From the NCBI GenBank assembly GCA_029565735.1, contig JAKQNO010000057.1, forward strand, positions 1 to 64,000: a stretch of 64,000 nucleotides of DNA, given 5' to 3'. The translations under genes and the position numbers were made by a program. Under the pieces are notes generated by a model. That model searched no databases and was not told the DNA's origin. It was given only the letters and a program-made list of their open reading frames with translations. This document shows, in pieces, positions 24,608-33,541 of this stretch. Position 1 is the stretch's first letter. Each line of letters begins with the position of its first letter. The DNA is from a bacterium. GTDB lineage: Bacteria; Oederibacteriota; PGYV01.

Positions 24608-25843
24608 TCACCATGTCTTAATGCCTTTGGAATCAACCTTCATAAGAAATACATCTCCCCTTAAATTTCCCGCCGATGAAGTTGTCCCTGCAAATACATA
24701 GTCACCTTTTGAATCTTTTATCACAGAGCTGCAGTTGTCATCTTTGGAACCCGCATATATCTTATACGTCCCGGTATTTCCGTTAAGGTCAATTTTTGCC
24801 ATGTAGACATTGGCATCGCATATCCCGTAACACCTTTTTGTTCCCGCTATCACATATCCGTCTTTTTCTTCCACCGCGTTGTAACCTACATCAGATTCCG
24901 CAGCCGGAAGCACGGCAGACCACAGGCTGTTGCCTTTTGCGTCGGTTTTAATTGCAAGAATGTCCCAGCCAAGCCCCCTTGAAATATATGAAGTGCTTTT
25001 CCCGGTTATAAGATACCCGCCGTCTTTGGTCTGAATTACTGATGTGCCGACGTCTTTTCTTACCCCTCCAAATGTCCTTGCCCACCTGCAGTTTCCTTCG
25101 GCATCTGTCTTCATCAGATAAATATCAGTCTCCCCGTTTTCTTTATTATCAATATATCCGGTATAAATAAGCCCGCCGTCTTTGGTTTCAATAATGCTGT
25201 ATGCCGTATCCCATCCCGGGCCTCCATAAACCCTGTCCCACAACTTTTCACCTTTTTCATTAAACTTAAAAATATAAACATCAGAATTCTTTTCCGTATT
25301 AAAGGAACTTGAATATCCCGCGGCCACATAATTGCCGTCGCTTGTTTTGGCGGCAGAATAGGCAAATTCATAATTCTCACCGCCATACGTTTTTTCCCAT
25401 ACTTTTTCCCCGTCAGAATCGGTTCTTATTATATAAGCGTCAAATTCACCGGCCGTCTGCGTACCGGTCCCGCCTGCTATTACATAACCGGATTTATGCC
25501 CTTTTATTACGGCTATTCCGTTGTCCTTGCCCGCGCCGCCGAATGTCCTTGTCCATACAAGCCCGCCGTCATAATCGGTCTTTAACAGATAAACATCGGT
25601 AAGCCCCGCGCCAAAAGAAGCGGTATCGCCCAGTGCCACATATCCGTTATCTTCAAGCAGTGTCCACGCCCAGTCCGCCTGGTCGCCGCCGAATGATTTA
25701 AAGACAACTTCGGACATATTAGCCTGAAGCTCCGGGCTTAGTTTGGGTTTTGACGTAATCGCAAAATAGATGGCAACTGCAAATACCACAAATATCAGCA
25801 ATTTAACAAAAGTCACCTGTTCTTTTAACTTTTTGAAATTCAT
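24608..25843 (-). CDS. Membrane-anchored 7-repeat beta-propeller protein
   Basis: 411 residues: one N-terminal membrane helix (VKLLIFVVFAVAIYFAI, about residues 12-30), then seven repeats of about 50 residues with the pattern (T/S)FGG...D.G.....DGGYV.AG.......D.YL.KTD..G...W. Seven blades make a closed beta-propeller, presumably outside the cytoplasmic membrane. Propellers of this repeat type occur in secreted or surface proteins, but no catalytic residues are apparent. The start chosen is the ATG at 25843, with a GGGGGAG site. An ATG 12 bases earlier runs through that site. The order (propeller, NlpC/P60 twins) suggests an envelope function. Confidence 0.75.
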   Translation of the reverse strand: MNFKKLKEQVTFVKLLIFVVFAVAIYFAITSKPKLSPELQANMSEVVFKSFGGDQADWAWTLLEDNGYVALGDTASFGAGLTDVYLLKTDYDGGLVWTRTFGGAGKDNGIAVIKGHKSGYVIAGGTGTQTAGEFDAYIIRTDSDGEKVWEKTYGGENYEFAYSAAKTSDGNYVAAGYSSSFNTEKNSDVYIFKFNEKGEKLWDRVYGGPGWDTAYSIIETKDGGLIYTGYIDNKENGETDIYLMKTDAEGNCRWARTFGGVRKDVGTSVIQTKDGGYLITGKSTSYISRGLGWDILAIKTDAKGNSLWSAVLPAAESDVGYNAVEEKDGYVIAGTKRCYGICDANVYMAKIDLNGNTGTYKIYAGSKDDNCSSVIKDSKGDYVFAGTTSSAGNLRGDVFLMKVDSKGIKTW

Positions 25844-25858
25844 ACTCCCCCCCATTTT

Positions 25859-26434
25859 TTATTTTATAAATGTCCCGGCGCCAAAAAATCTGGAGCCCCA
25901 GTAACGTTTGTTCATATCAGCAATCTGAATCTGTTTTCCTATACCCGGCGCGTGCACAAACTCGCCGTTGCCTATGTATATACCCACGTGATTTACACCC
26001 ATTCCGCGCGTATTAAAAAAAACAAGGTCTCCCCGTTTAAGTTCCCTTTGAAGCAATAACGTTGCTTTACGGTACTGTTCGGTTGATTTTTTTGGGATAG
26101 CAATTCCCGCGGCCATGTAAGCGTGCTGAGTCAGCCCCGAACAGTCATATCCGTAATCCTCTTCGCTTCCCGTGCCGCCCGGCCAGTAATCCTGCCCTAT
26201 AAGGGCCATTGCCGCATTTACAATTTTTTCCCTTTTGGCCTCTTCCCCGGTAAGCTTTGGCTTCTTTTTTTCTTTTTTCTTTTCCGGCTTTTTTGCGGTT
26301 TCTTTCAGTGCGGCTTCTTTTTCAATTTCCTGCTGTACTTCAAGATTATATAATTCCGCTTTTATAATTATACCCGAAGATATAACAAAAATCACAGCCA
26401 TAAAACCTGTAAAAATCAACCTGAATAATTTCAT
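25859..26434 (-). CDS. NlpC/P60 cell-wall hydrolase with N-terminal anchor
   Basis: 191 residues: hydrophobic N-terminus (FRLIFTGFMAVIFVISSGI) and a Lys/Glu-rich stretch (about 45-70), then an NlpC/P60 domain: catalytic Cys in GYDCSGLTQHAY (about 98), His in GVNHVGIYIGNG (about 151), and the third polar residue near VHAPG. It hydrolyses peptidoglycan stem peptides (D-Glu-diaminopimelate type). It lies 12 bases after the NlpC/P60 lipoprotein gene, with the same domain layout, and the two probably arose by duplication. Confidence 0.88.
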   Translation of the reverse strand: MKLFRLIFTGFMAVIFVISSGIIIKAELYNLEVQQEIEKEAALKETAKKPEKKKEKKKPKLTGEEAKREKIVNAAMALIGQDYWPGGTGSEEDYGYDCSGLTQHAYMAAGIAIPKKSTEQYRKATLLLQRELKRGDLVFFNTRGMGVNHVGIYIGNGEFVHAPGIGKQIQIADMNKRYWGSRFFGAGTFIK

Positions 26435-26446
26435 ATTATTACCTCT

Positions 26447-26908
26447 TTAGAAATAATTTCCGGCTCCGATAAAAACCTTTTTCCAATAGACGTTTTCAAG
26501 CTCGTCTTTTCTTACAGAATCCCCGGTCTTGGGCGCGTGGATAAAAATTCCTCCGCCCATATAAACGCCCACGTGGGAAACACCGCCGCCGCTTGTATTA
26601 AAAAAAACAAGGTCGCCTTTCTGCAAAGCGGATTTTTCCACCTTAACGGATTTTGTATACTGCGCAGCGGAAGTCCTTGGAATGCTGATACCCGCTTTTG
26701 AATATGCTTTCTGCGCAAGCCCGGAGCAGTCCAGGGAGCCGTACTGATAACTTCTGTCAAGCATATCACCGGCTGCCCTTGCGACCGTTTCCCTTGCGTT
26801 AATATTTGTCCCGGCAGTATGCCCTGTATTTACCGCGCCTTTAAAAGAAACGCATCCGGCAGAAAAGAATAAAGCCGTTATCAAAGCGTATAATAAAATT
26901 TTTTTCAT
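26447..26908 (-). CDS. NlpC/P60 lipoprotein (tandem paralog)
   Basis: 153 residues beginning with a lipobox signal (LLYALITALFFSAGC, Cys about 19), then NlpC/P60: YGSLDCSGLAQKAYSKAG (catalytic Cys about 61), GGGVSHVGVYMGGG (His about 113), and IHAPKTG. Like the next gene it lacks any SH3 domain. Probably a periplasmic or outer-membrane peptidoglycan endopeptidase. Its ATG overlaps the recO stop (26905-26908), so the two are translated together. Confidence 0.9.
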   Translation of the reverse strand: MKKILLYALITALFFSAGCVSFKGAVNTGHTAGTNINARETVARAAGDMLDRSYQYGSLDCSGLAQKAYSKAGISIPRTSAAQYTKSVKVEKSALQKGDLVFFNTSGGGVSHVGVYMGGGIFIHAPKTGDSVRKDELENVYWKKVFIGAGNYF

Positions 26909-27546
26909 TTTATGCTCCCGTAAAATTTCATGCTTTCGGGCTCCTCTTCAAGCACGTTGGTTATGTATGAATCCAGCATATTGTTTAACGCTTCCGAATA
27001 GCATCCGCAGTTTCCAAGTTCCATATCTTTCAGCGCTTTTCTTACATCCGGCTCCACGCACCTGGCCTTAAGAAAATCCGCGTCATCAGACGGATTAAAC
27101 CCCGCCGACCTTAGCAGCTGAACTTTAAACCTTGCGCAGTGTTCCGCGGCCTGTGCTTCGCCGGAATTTTCAACCGATAAAAGCGTGTTTAAAACAAGGC
27201 AGAAAACTTCCGCGTTTGCGTCTTCGGGTTGCATGAACTTTTCAACAAGTTCAATTATATAATACGCAATCGCTATCTTTTTAAGGCTTTTTCTGATGCC
27301 GGCAAAGGAGTTTTGCGCCTTTGCCTGTATTAAAGTAAAATAGCGTGAATCAGGATTCTTTCTTGCAAGCATAAAATCGCCAAAACTGAACAGTTCCAGC
27401 GAATTTTTAAACCGGCTTGCGGGTTTTCTGGTGCCTTTGGAAATAATAAAAATCTTACCCGCCTCTTTTGTAAAAACGGAAGTGGTATTGTCGTTTTCCG
27501 ACCTGTCATACCTTTTTAAAACAATACCCTCTGTTTTAAGCTCCAT
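26905..27546 (-). CDS. recO: DNA repair protein RecO
   Basis: 213 residues beginning with the OB-fold MELKTEGIVLKRYDRSENDNTTSVFTKEAGKIFIISKGTRKP typical of RecO, followed by the all-helical middle (KIAIAYYIIELVEKF). RecO loads RecA on gaps with RecR. The protein is somewhat short (family about 240) and the C-terminal zinc knuckle is degenerate: only scattered Cys around CVEPDVRK and CGCYSE are seen. Good ribosome site and 4-base overlap with the NlpC lipoprotein gene. It follows a membrane zinc-ribbon protein. Confidence 0.85.
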   Translation of the reverse strand: MELKTEGIVLKRYDRSENDNTTSVFTKEAGKIFIISKGTRKPASRFKNSLELFSFGDFMLARKNPDSRYFTLIQAKAQNSFAGIRKSLKKIAIAYYIIELVEKFMQPEDANAEVFCLVLNTLLSVENSGEAQAAEHCARFKVQLLRSAGFNPSDDADFLKARCVEPDVRKALKDMELGNCGCYSEALNNMLDSYITNVLEEEPESMKFYGSIK

Positions 27547-27549
27547 TTA

Positions 27550-27951
27550 TCAGTAATAACCTTCCTGTATCAGCGTGCCGCCTTCCGCGCCTGACATAAA
27601 GCTTCCTGCTACCGCCATAAGTATGAAAATAAATAAGCATAAAAGAATTCCGGCAGCCATTATTATATAACAAAGCCTGGCAAAATCCCTGTTCTGCTTG
27701 TCCTGCTGTGAATGGTACAGGGTGCCTATAAGAAAACCGATGACAGGATTAATACAAAACAGATAAACAAGAAATTTCAAAAATCCTTTCGGCCTTTTAA
27801 AACAGGACTCGGACTCAAGATTAACACAACTGCCGCAGTAATTTTTGCCGCCTTTAATATTTTCCGACCCTTCCTGCAAAAGCATTCCGCAGCTGACGCA
27901 TGCGGTTTTATATTCCGGTTTTTTAACCCTGCTTTTCAGAATTTTTTTCAT
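27550..27951 (-). CDS. Zinc-ribbon membrane protein of unknown function
   Basis: 133 residues. The N-terminal third has two cysteine pairs (CVSC and CGSC, about residues 18-41) likely to form a zinc ribbon in the cytoplasm. Two membrane helices follow (FLKFLVYLFCINPVIGFLIG and a second around IIMAAGILLCLFIFILMAV), then a short polar tail. I do not recognise the family. Position directly upstream of recO in the same unit is probably incidental. SD AAAGGAG before the ATG supports the start. Confidence 0.65.
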   Translation of the reverse strand: MKKILKSRVKKPEYKTACVSCGMLLQEGSENIKGGKNYCGSCVNLESESCFKRPKGFLKFLVYLFCINPVIGFLIGTLYHSQQDKQNRDFARLCYIIMAAGILLCLFIFILMAVAGSFMSGAEGGTLIQEGYY

Positions 27952-28055
27952 CTCTTCTCCTTTGAATACCTTTGACTTGGGTAAATACCCCTTATCTAAA
28001 GTATTTATGTATCCGCCGCGAGGCTGTTAAACCGCGCGGCGCATTAACTTTGACC

Positions 28056-28625
28056 TTAATTAAAATTTACCGCCGGAACCGCTTTCTTTTCTTCTTCGGC
28101 TTTAAAGTATATTTCTTTTTTAGCAAAACCAAACATACCCGCCACGACATTTGCCGGGAAGAACCTTACAGTCGTATTATACGCCTGGACAACTTCATTA
28201 TATTTTTTTCTTTCAACGGCTATCCTGTTTTCCGTGCCTGAAAGTTCATCCATCAACTTGTTAAAGCTTTCATTTGCCTTAAGCTGCGGATAATTTTCCG
28301 CTATGGCAAGAAGCCTTGAAAGCGCCGAATCCATCGCCCCCGCCGCTTTTACCTTATCATCAACCGTTCTGGCGCCCGCCAGCGCAGCCCTTGCATTGGC
28401 CACGTTTTCAAATACCTCTTTTTCATGTTTCGCGTACCCTTTAACCGTGTTCACAAGGTTCGGTATAAGGTCTCCCCTTCTCTGCAGAACATTTTCTATC
28501 TGCGCCCACGCCGCGTTTATTGCTTCGTCATACTTTACCAGCTTGTTGTACGTGGAAACAAAAAACATTACAATTAAAAGCACAATACCAATGACTCCCA
28601 AAAGCACTTTCATTCCGTTTTTCAT
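28056..28625 (-). CDS. lemA: LemA family protein
   Basis: 189 residues with one N-terminal membrane helix (VLLGVIGIVLLIVMFFVST) and the LemA helical domain: YNKLVKYDEAINAAWAQIENVLQRR, LIPNLVNTVKGYAKHE, YNEVVQAYNTTVRFFPANVVAGMFGF. LemA proteins are membrane anchored, with the helical domain probably outside. They often occur beside TPM-domain genes, as here (two genes downstream on the same strand), but their biochemical role is not settled. Confidence 0.92.
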   Translation of the reverse strand: MKNGMKVLLGVIGIVLLIVMFFVSTYNKLVKYDEAINAAWAQIENVLQRRGDLIPNLVNTVKGYAKHEKEVFENVANARAALAGARTVDDKVKAAGAMDSALSRLLAIAENYPQLKANESFNKLMDELSGTENRIAVERKKYNEVVQAYNTTVRFFPANVVAGMFGFAKKEIYFKAEEEKKAVPAVNFN

Positions 28626-28640
28626 TTTCTTATCTCCTTG

Positions 28641-29342
28641 TTATTTTTTAAACCTGTCTATTATCATATTTACCCTTTCTATTTCAGCCATATACGCGCT
28701 GAAAAAAATATTCGCGTCAGCCACTGTTGCCCGGCCTTCTTTTAAAGCAAGGACATCGGCAAAAATACTGTGGTTAACTTTAAAATTTTTGGGCATGTTC
28801 ATGATAATGTCCCATTTCTTAACAGGGGCTTTTTTACCGTAAAGCCTTATAATTGCCTTAAAAATCACCGTAAATGTGGTGACAGAATCTCTCATAAGTT
28901 TTATAACCTCTTTGCCGCTTCCGCCTGTAAGCACATAAGCGGACCTTAACCTTAAAATGGCGCTTTTCATCTCCCTTTCTATTTCAAGCCTTAAATTCTG
29001 CGTCCTTATCTTCATTTTTTTAAAGATGTCTTCTCCCGCAAGCAGCGCGTGGCTTTCCTTTATATCAAGAAACTCTATTGGAAAAATATCATCAGCATAT
29101 TTAATCCTCTCGTACGTAAACAACAGCGGCAGCGGATTGCCGGTTTTTTTCCATTTCTTAAACGGACCATGAAGGGACTTTAACGTCACTATATCGCAGT
29201 CTTTCACCACGATTAACGTGTTTAAATCAGATGTTTTATACCTGTCATCCGCGGCAGCGGAACCGTAAAGTATAAATGATTTAAGATTCTGCCCAAGCGC
29301 TTCCTTTACCTCTTTTACGAACTTTTCAAGTTTATTATCCAT
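28641..29342 (-). CDS. Nucleotidyltransferase-fold protein with altered catalytic motif
   Basis: 233 residues. Residues 20-45 resemble a minimal nucleotidyltransferase (FILYGSAAADDRYKTSDLN). The usual active-site GSxA...SD(L/I)D appears as SDLN, so one of the catalytic aspartates is replaced by Asn. The rest is helical without a recognised family. It lies between lemA and the TPM gene, all cotranscribed with short gaps, an unusual addition to that pair. It may be a catalytically altered or non-enzymatic member, but other residues could supply the metal ligand. Confidence 0.6.
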   Translation of the reverse strand: MDNKLEKFVKEVKEALGQNLKSFILYGSAAADDRYKTSDLNTLIVVKDCDIVTLKSLHGPFKKWKKTGNPLPLLFTYERIKYADDIFPIEFLDIKESHALLAGEDIFKKMKIRTQNLRLEIEREMKSAILRLRSAYVLTGGSGKEVIKLMRDSVTTFTVIFKAIIRLYGKKAPVKKWDIIMNMPKNFKVNHSIFADVLALKEGRATVADANIFFSAYMAEIERVNMIIDRFKK

Positions 29343-29376
29343 TTATCCTCCTTGTTAAATCCTGAAAAATGTTTTT

Positions 29377-30114
29377 TTACCATCCGCCGGACGCGCCGCC
29401 GCCTCCGGAACTTCCGCCTCCAAATCCCCCAAATCCGCCTCCGCCGAACCCGCCGCCTCCGCGGCTGCCCCCGCCGCTGCTTAAAAGGTACAGAAGAATC
29501 CATGGATTTTTAATTATAATGGGAATCATTATAATTAAAAATATTATCATTATAATTTTTTCGGCTTTGGTAAGCGGCCTTGTTTGATTGTATGAATTAT
29601 AACTGACAGGCGCCTGCGCGTTTATTTCAACGCCGTATTCGCCGGCAATAATGGAAGACAGTTTATATACAGCCCCGTAGATACCCCCGGAATAATCCGA
29701 CTGCCTGAAAGCAGGCGCTATAACTTCCCTTATTATTGAACCCGCCATACCGTCAGTAACAGCGCCTTCAAGCCCATATCCAACTTCAATCCTTACCTGC
29801 CTTTCGCTTAAAGCGACAAGCAGCATTATTCCGTTATCTTTGCCTTTTTTGCCCACTCCCCACTGTTCAAAGAGCGTATTGGTAAAATCATTTAAGTCAT
29901 TTCCTTCAAGCGACTGTATTATAACAACCGCTATTTCCGCGGTTGTCTGCTGATTAAGCGAATTTATAAGGGTTTCTATTTTCTGTACGGAAGCCTGATC
30001 CATTATGCCTGCAAAATCATTTACCCAGCCCGTAGGCTTAAGCGAATCAGGCGAAACAGCAAAAACAGAAACATAAAATAATATTGAAAATAACACAATA
30101 AATAATTTTTTCAT
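29377..30114 (-). CDS. TPM-domain (YgcG-like) membrane protein
   Basis: 245 residues: signal peptide (LFIVLFSILFYVSVFA), TPM/YgcG domain (PTGWVNDFAGIMDQ, WGVGKKGKDNGIMLLVALSERQVRIEVGYGLEG, SDYSGGIYGAVYKL), a membrane helix (about residues 190-215) and a Gly-rich tail of about 30 residues (GGGGFGGGG repeats, from about 215). Family members are anchored in the membrane with the TPM domain outside. Its partner LemA is encoded two genes downstream, and TPM/LemA genes are often paired. The phosphatase label of the domain is not proven. Confidence 0.9.
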   Translation of the reverse strand: MKKLFIVLFSILFYVSVFAVSPDSLKPTGWVNDFAGIMDQASVQKIETLINSLNQQTTAEIAVVIIQSLEGNDLNDFTNTLFEQWGVGKKGKDNGIMLLVALSERQVRIEVGYGLEGAVTDGMAGSIIREVIAPAFRQSDYSGGIYGAVYKLSSIIAGEYGVEINAQAPVSYNSYNQTRPLTKAEKIIMIIFLIIMIPIIIKNPWILLYLLSSGGGSRGGGGFGGGGFGGFGGGSSGGGGASGGW

Positions 30115-30140
30115 GCAATGATTATATCACAAAAAAGAAA

Positions 30141-30180
30141 ATAGGACATATAGGACTTATAGGACATATTTGACTTATAT
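30141..30180. repeat. 9-bp tandem repeat (ATAGGACTT family), copy 1
   Basis: Four 9-base units in a row (ATAGGACAT, ATAGGACTT, ATAGGACAT, ATTTGACTT). Its first 30 bases match, at 26 positions, the reverse complement of an in-frame segment of the four-helix-bundle gene (41599-41630). Confidence 0.8.
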
Positions 30181-30215
30181 TTGCGCAACCGTTTTCAGCT
30201 GCGCATTAAGTATAT

Positions 30216-30482
30216 TTACTTCCCGTTCTTTTTAAACGCGGCTTCTATCCTTTTTTCCAGGTCTTCTTCCTGTTTTACCTCTTTTAAATCCACTTTCAGC
30301 TGCATCATAGACCTGATCATTGAACGGATTATTGTTGTTTTGGCTAGCTTAAAACCGCCTTTGGACTTTGCCTCTGAACCAAACTTTTCCAGATAGTCGT
30401 CAAGTTCTTTTGGAAGTGTTAATGATACCCTGAAATAATCCGCCTTTGTTTCGGTAGAATTGCCAATCTTTTTAGCCGCCAT
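30216..30482 (-). CDS. Small ribbon-helix-helix-like DNA-binding protein
   Basis: 88 residues from the ATG (30482), or 91 from a GTG at 30491 with AAGGGG closer by. The middle (YFRVSLTLPKELDDYLEKFGSEAKSKGG...KTTIIRSMI) has the strand-helix-helix layout of CopG/Arc-type repressors, with an extended Lys/Glu-rich C-terminal helix. A DNA-binding regulator of a nearby gene is possible but no target is known. Confidence 0.55.
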   Translation of the reverse strand: MAAKKIGNSTETKADYFRVSLTLPKELDDYLEKFGSEAKSKGGFKLAKTTIIRSMIRSMMQLKVDLKEVKQEEDLEKRIEAAFKKNGK

Positions 30483-30597
30483 AGTATCCACCGCCCCTTA
30501 TTGCTTCACGATTGGATTCCTTTTCTATAATGAATTATACAATTACCCAAAACTTTTGTCAAGTTTTTTGTAAGTTATTTTAAATCTATCATTTTTC

Positions 30598-32196
30598 TTA
30601 CGCAAACGACGTCCAGTCAATATTCGGGAATATATTATCCCTTAGCTCTATTTCAAGAAGGTATGAACTGTCCACATTGCCGGTCATAAGCATATCGTAT
30701 ATCCTATAAAAACGCATAATATGGTTCTTTGTCCGCCTTACCGCGTATTCAACCATTGTCTGTGTCCTCATAATAAAAGCCCAGTCGCTTGACTGCGCAA
30801 GAAGCACTTCCCTTGCCGCCTGTTTTAAAAGCCTTTCTGTAATCGGCTCAACGGGTTTGAATTTATGCTTTAACGCAAGTTCATGCATCTTTTCATACGT
30901 CTTATGCAGATGCCTGTATATCCAGTCGTTCGTGCCGTTAAGCCAGAATTCAGCGTATCCTTTTGCGCCCCAGCTGGAAAAAGCCGGTGTTACAACCTGG
31001 TTTTCCGGATATTTTTCAAGGTATTCGGAAGGCGTTATTGTATCCACAGTGTTCTGGTCATAATGCATTTTTCTTAAAAGATAGTCTATAAAATAAGGGC
31101 CTTCATACCACCAGTGCCCGAACAGTTCCGCGTCATACGGCGCGACAATAACCGGTTTGCGCCTCATCACGGAAGATAAGTGTTCAACCTGTTTTTCCCT
31201 GTTAAACATAAAGTTGCCCGCGTGGGTTGCCGCGGCTTCAAGCGCGTCGTTATAATTATATGGCGCCTTGCCGGAAAGGTCAACACCGCCTGTTATCTTG
31301 AAATATTTAATCCCGGTGTTCATCCTTATGCCGCTTGAATGTATATAAGGTTTAATGTATTCATAATCAAGGTCATATCCTATGTCGCGGTAAAATTCCC
31401 TGTATCTGAAATCGCCCGGGTATCCTGATTTCGCGCTCCATACCTGCCTGGAAGATTCCATATCGCGGCCAAAAGCCGCCACGCCTGATTTGCAGTAAAC
31501 AGGGGCAAAAACGCCGTATTTAGGCCTTGGATTTCCGTGAAGTATTCCGTGCGTATCAACCATAAAATATCTTATCCCGTTGTTTTTCAGTATTTCATCG
31601 TCGCCGGGATTGTAACCGCATTCCGGAAGCCAGATGCCCTTTGGCCTTTTCCCGAACGTTTCGGTGTAATGGTCAACGGCAACTTTTACCTGCGCGTTAG
31701 CCGCGTGCTTTTGGGGGTCAAGCGGCAAAAAACCGTGCGTGGCGCCGCAGGTTATTATTTCAAGCTTGCCCGCATCCTGCAGTTTTGCAAAAGCGGACAC
31801 AAGGTCGCGGCCGCACTTTTCTTCAAATACAAACCTTGCGTTATGAAATTTTTCCCTGTATATTTTTGCGGTGTCATTAAAATGCGGCTCAAACTTTGTC
31901 CGTATTACTTCTTTTTCAATAAGCTCGATTGACTTGTTGATATGTTCAAGATACCGCAGCTGAAGCATTTCGTCGCGCATCATTGAAATTAAAGGCGGGG
32001 TAAGCGACATGGTTATCCTGAAATCAACGCCGTCGTCAATCAGTTTATTGAATATATTGATAAGCGGGATATACGTCTCTGTTATGGCCTCAAAAAACCA
32101 GTTTTCTTCCAAGGGGTCATTGTATTCCGGATGCCTTACAAACGGAAGGTGCGCGTGAAGAATTAAGGCTAAGTATCCCGAAGGATTACTTTTCAT
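30598..32196 (-). CDS. GH57 1,4-alpha-glucan branching enzyme
   Basis: 532 residues of the GH57/DUF1957 branching-enzyme group (TK1436/Thermus type): LILHAHLPFVRHPEY near the N-terminus, WFFEAITETYIPLI, catalytic nucleophile Glu in GIWLPECGYNPG (about residue 182), and the acid Asp in PYDAELFGHWWYEGP (about 352). It rearranges alpha-1,4 chains into alpha-1,6 branches of glycogen-like storage polymer. It follows a DUF4912 gene with a 3-base gap, a pairing found in several anaerobic lineages. Confidence 0.9.
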   Translation of the reverse strand: MKSNPSGYLALILHAHLPFVRHPEYNDPLEENWFFEAITETYIPLINIFNKLIDDGVDFRITMSLTPPLISMMRDEMLQLRYLEHINKSIELIEKEVIRTKFEPHFNDTAKIYREKFHNARFVFEEKCGRDLVSAFAKLQDAGKLEIITCGATHGFLPLDPQKHAANAQVKVAVDHYTETFGKRPKGIWLPECGYNPGDDEILKNNGIRYFMVDTHGILHGNPRPKYGVFAPVYCKSGVAAFGRDMESSRQVWSAKSGYPGDFRYREFYRDIGYDLDYEYIKPYIHSSGIRMNTGIKYFKITGGVDLSGKAPYNYNDALEAAATHAGNFMFNREKQVEHLSSVMRRKPVIVAPYDAELFGHWWYEGPYFIDYLLRKMHYDQNTVDTITPSEYLEKYPENQVVTPAFSSWGAKGYAEFWLNGTNDWIYRHLHKTYEKMHELALKHKFKPVEPITERLLKQAAREVLLAQSSDWAFIMRTQTMVEYAVRRTKNHIMRFYRIYDMLMTGNVDSSYLLEIELRDNIFPNIDWTSFA

Positions 32197-32199
32197 AAA

Positions 32200-33423
32200 T
32201 TACTTTTTGTTTCTTTCAACGGTAAACATGATGGTTATTTTATCCACGCCGTCAGCGGAAGTTGCTTCAACGGGAAGTTTCATCACACCGTCAGGCAGGT
32301 GGTACCTTGCAGAAAAAGAACCGTCGCTTTCAAGTTTTACCTGCTCGCCTTTTATTGTAAGTTTGGCGTCGCGTTCAGTGGCTCCGTATAAGATAAGTTC
32401 AGTGTCTGCGACAAGGAAAAATTTTCTTTTCTTCTCTCCCACAACGCCCTGATTGCTTCCATAAGCTTCAGAACCGCCCTGCGAAGAAATCGTTTCGTTC
32501 AGGTTCAGCCCCGCCCTTTCAGACGCGCCTATTCCGGTTTTACCGCCGCCGGACATCCTGAATATTTCATCAAAGTCCTCATCAACCGCCATCCATTCTT
32601 CTTCAATTACCGGAGAAATGGTGTCAGCAGGCGTTCCAACCTGGTTTGACCTTGCTATTGAAATAAAATGGCCTTCCGTTGTTTTAAAGCCAAGCTCCAC
32701 AAGGTAATTTCTGCCGGCTTCCCATACATTCAAATACCAGTTATTCGCGTCGCCGTTTACGGAAATATCAATATATTTATTGGAATTAGAACCGTCAAAG
32801 CTGATTCCTGTGACATCATATACCCTTAAAACAAGCCAGTGCCTTCCCCATTCATCCCTTACAGAAGCGGCTTTCTGCGCCATTACTTCCGGCGAAATAT
32901 CCCAGTAAGCATAGCACCAGTACGGGTCACGCGCCATAAGCACCAGTTTATTGTCATAATAGCGTTCAGGCAGTTCTCCTTCGTGCATGCTTCCTTTTTC
33001 TATGGATGCTTCGTATTTTTTTAATTCATTGACCTTTGCCTGCGGAGCGTAAAATTTGGCAGCTTCAACACCGCTTTCTTCTTCGTCTTCTTTTACCGCG
33101 TTTTTTTCTTTAGCTGAAATACCGGCGCTTTTTTCTTTCTTAACAGCGGTTTTTTTCTTTACTGTTTTTACCGGTTTGGCAGTTTCTTTAATAACCTGCT
33201 TTTTTTCCGCGGGTTTTGCTTCCTGCGCTTTTATTTCTGATGCTTTTTTATTTTCAGCCTCTTTTTTGACTGTTTTTGCCGAATCTTTTTTAGCGGCTTT
33301 TTTTACAGGTTTCGCAGCTGGTTTATCGGATTTTTTTGACAGCGCTTTTGAAGCGCTTTTTTTAACTGGTGTTTCTTCCGATTTTTTTGTAACTGCTTTT
33401 TTTGAAACCTTTTTTTCAGCCAC
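32200..33423 (-). CDS. DUF4912 protein with long Lys/Ala-rich N-terminal tail
   Basis: 407 residues from a GTG start with AAGGAG. The first 115 or so are extremely rich in Lys, Ala and Ser (KKVSKKAVTKK style), like a histone-H1 tail. The DUF4912 domain follows (PERYYDNKLVLMARDPYWCYAYWDIS, about 150-235), then a second, Ser/Gly-rich region and a beta-rich C-terminal domain. DUF4912 occurs with GH57 branching enzymes and may bind carbohydrate. The tail could hold nucleic acid or an anionic polymer. Neither role is demonstrated. It is cotranscribed with the branching enzyme. Confidence 0.8.
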   Translation of the reverse strand: MAEKKVSKKAVTKKSEETPVKKSASKALSKKSDKPAAKPVKKAAKKDSAKTVKKEAENKKASEIKAQEAKPAEKKQVIKETAKPVKTVKKKTAVKKEKSAGISAKEKNAVKEDEEESGVEAAKFYAPQAKVNELKKYEASIEKGSMHEGELPERYYDNKLVLMARDPYWCYAYWDISPEVMAQKAASVRDEWGRHWLVLRVYDVTGISFDGSNSNKYIDISVNGDANNWYLNVWEAGRNYLVELGFKTTEGHFISIARSNQVGTPADTISPVIEEEWMAVDEDFDEIFRMSGGGKTGIGASERAGLNLNETISSQGGSEAYGSNQGVVGEKKRKFFLVADTELILYGATERDAKLTIKGEQVKLESDGSFSARYHLPDGVMKLPVEATSADGVDKITIMFTVERNKK

Positions 33424-33541
33424 TTCAATATCTCCTTGAATATGATACGCATACCCTTAATGGATACGCGTGAAAATATTTTTTCGCCCAACAAAACAAA
33501 AATTCAGGCAACACAATACAATATTATCAGTTTAAACTTAT

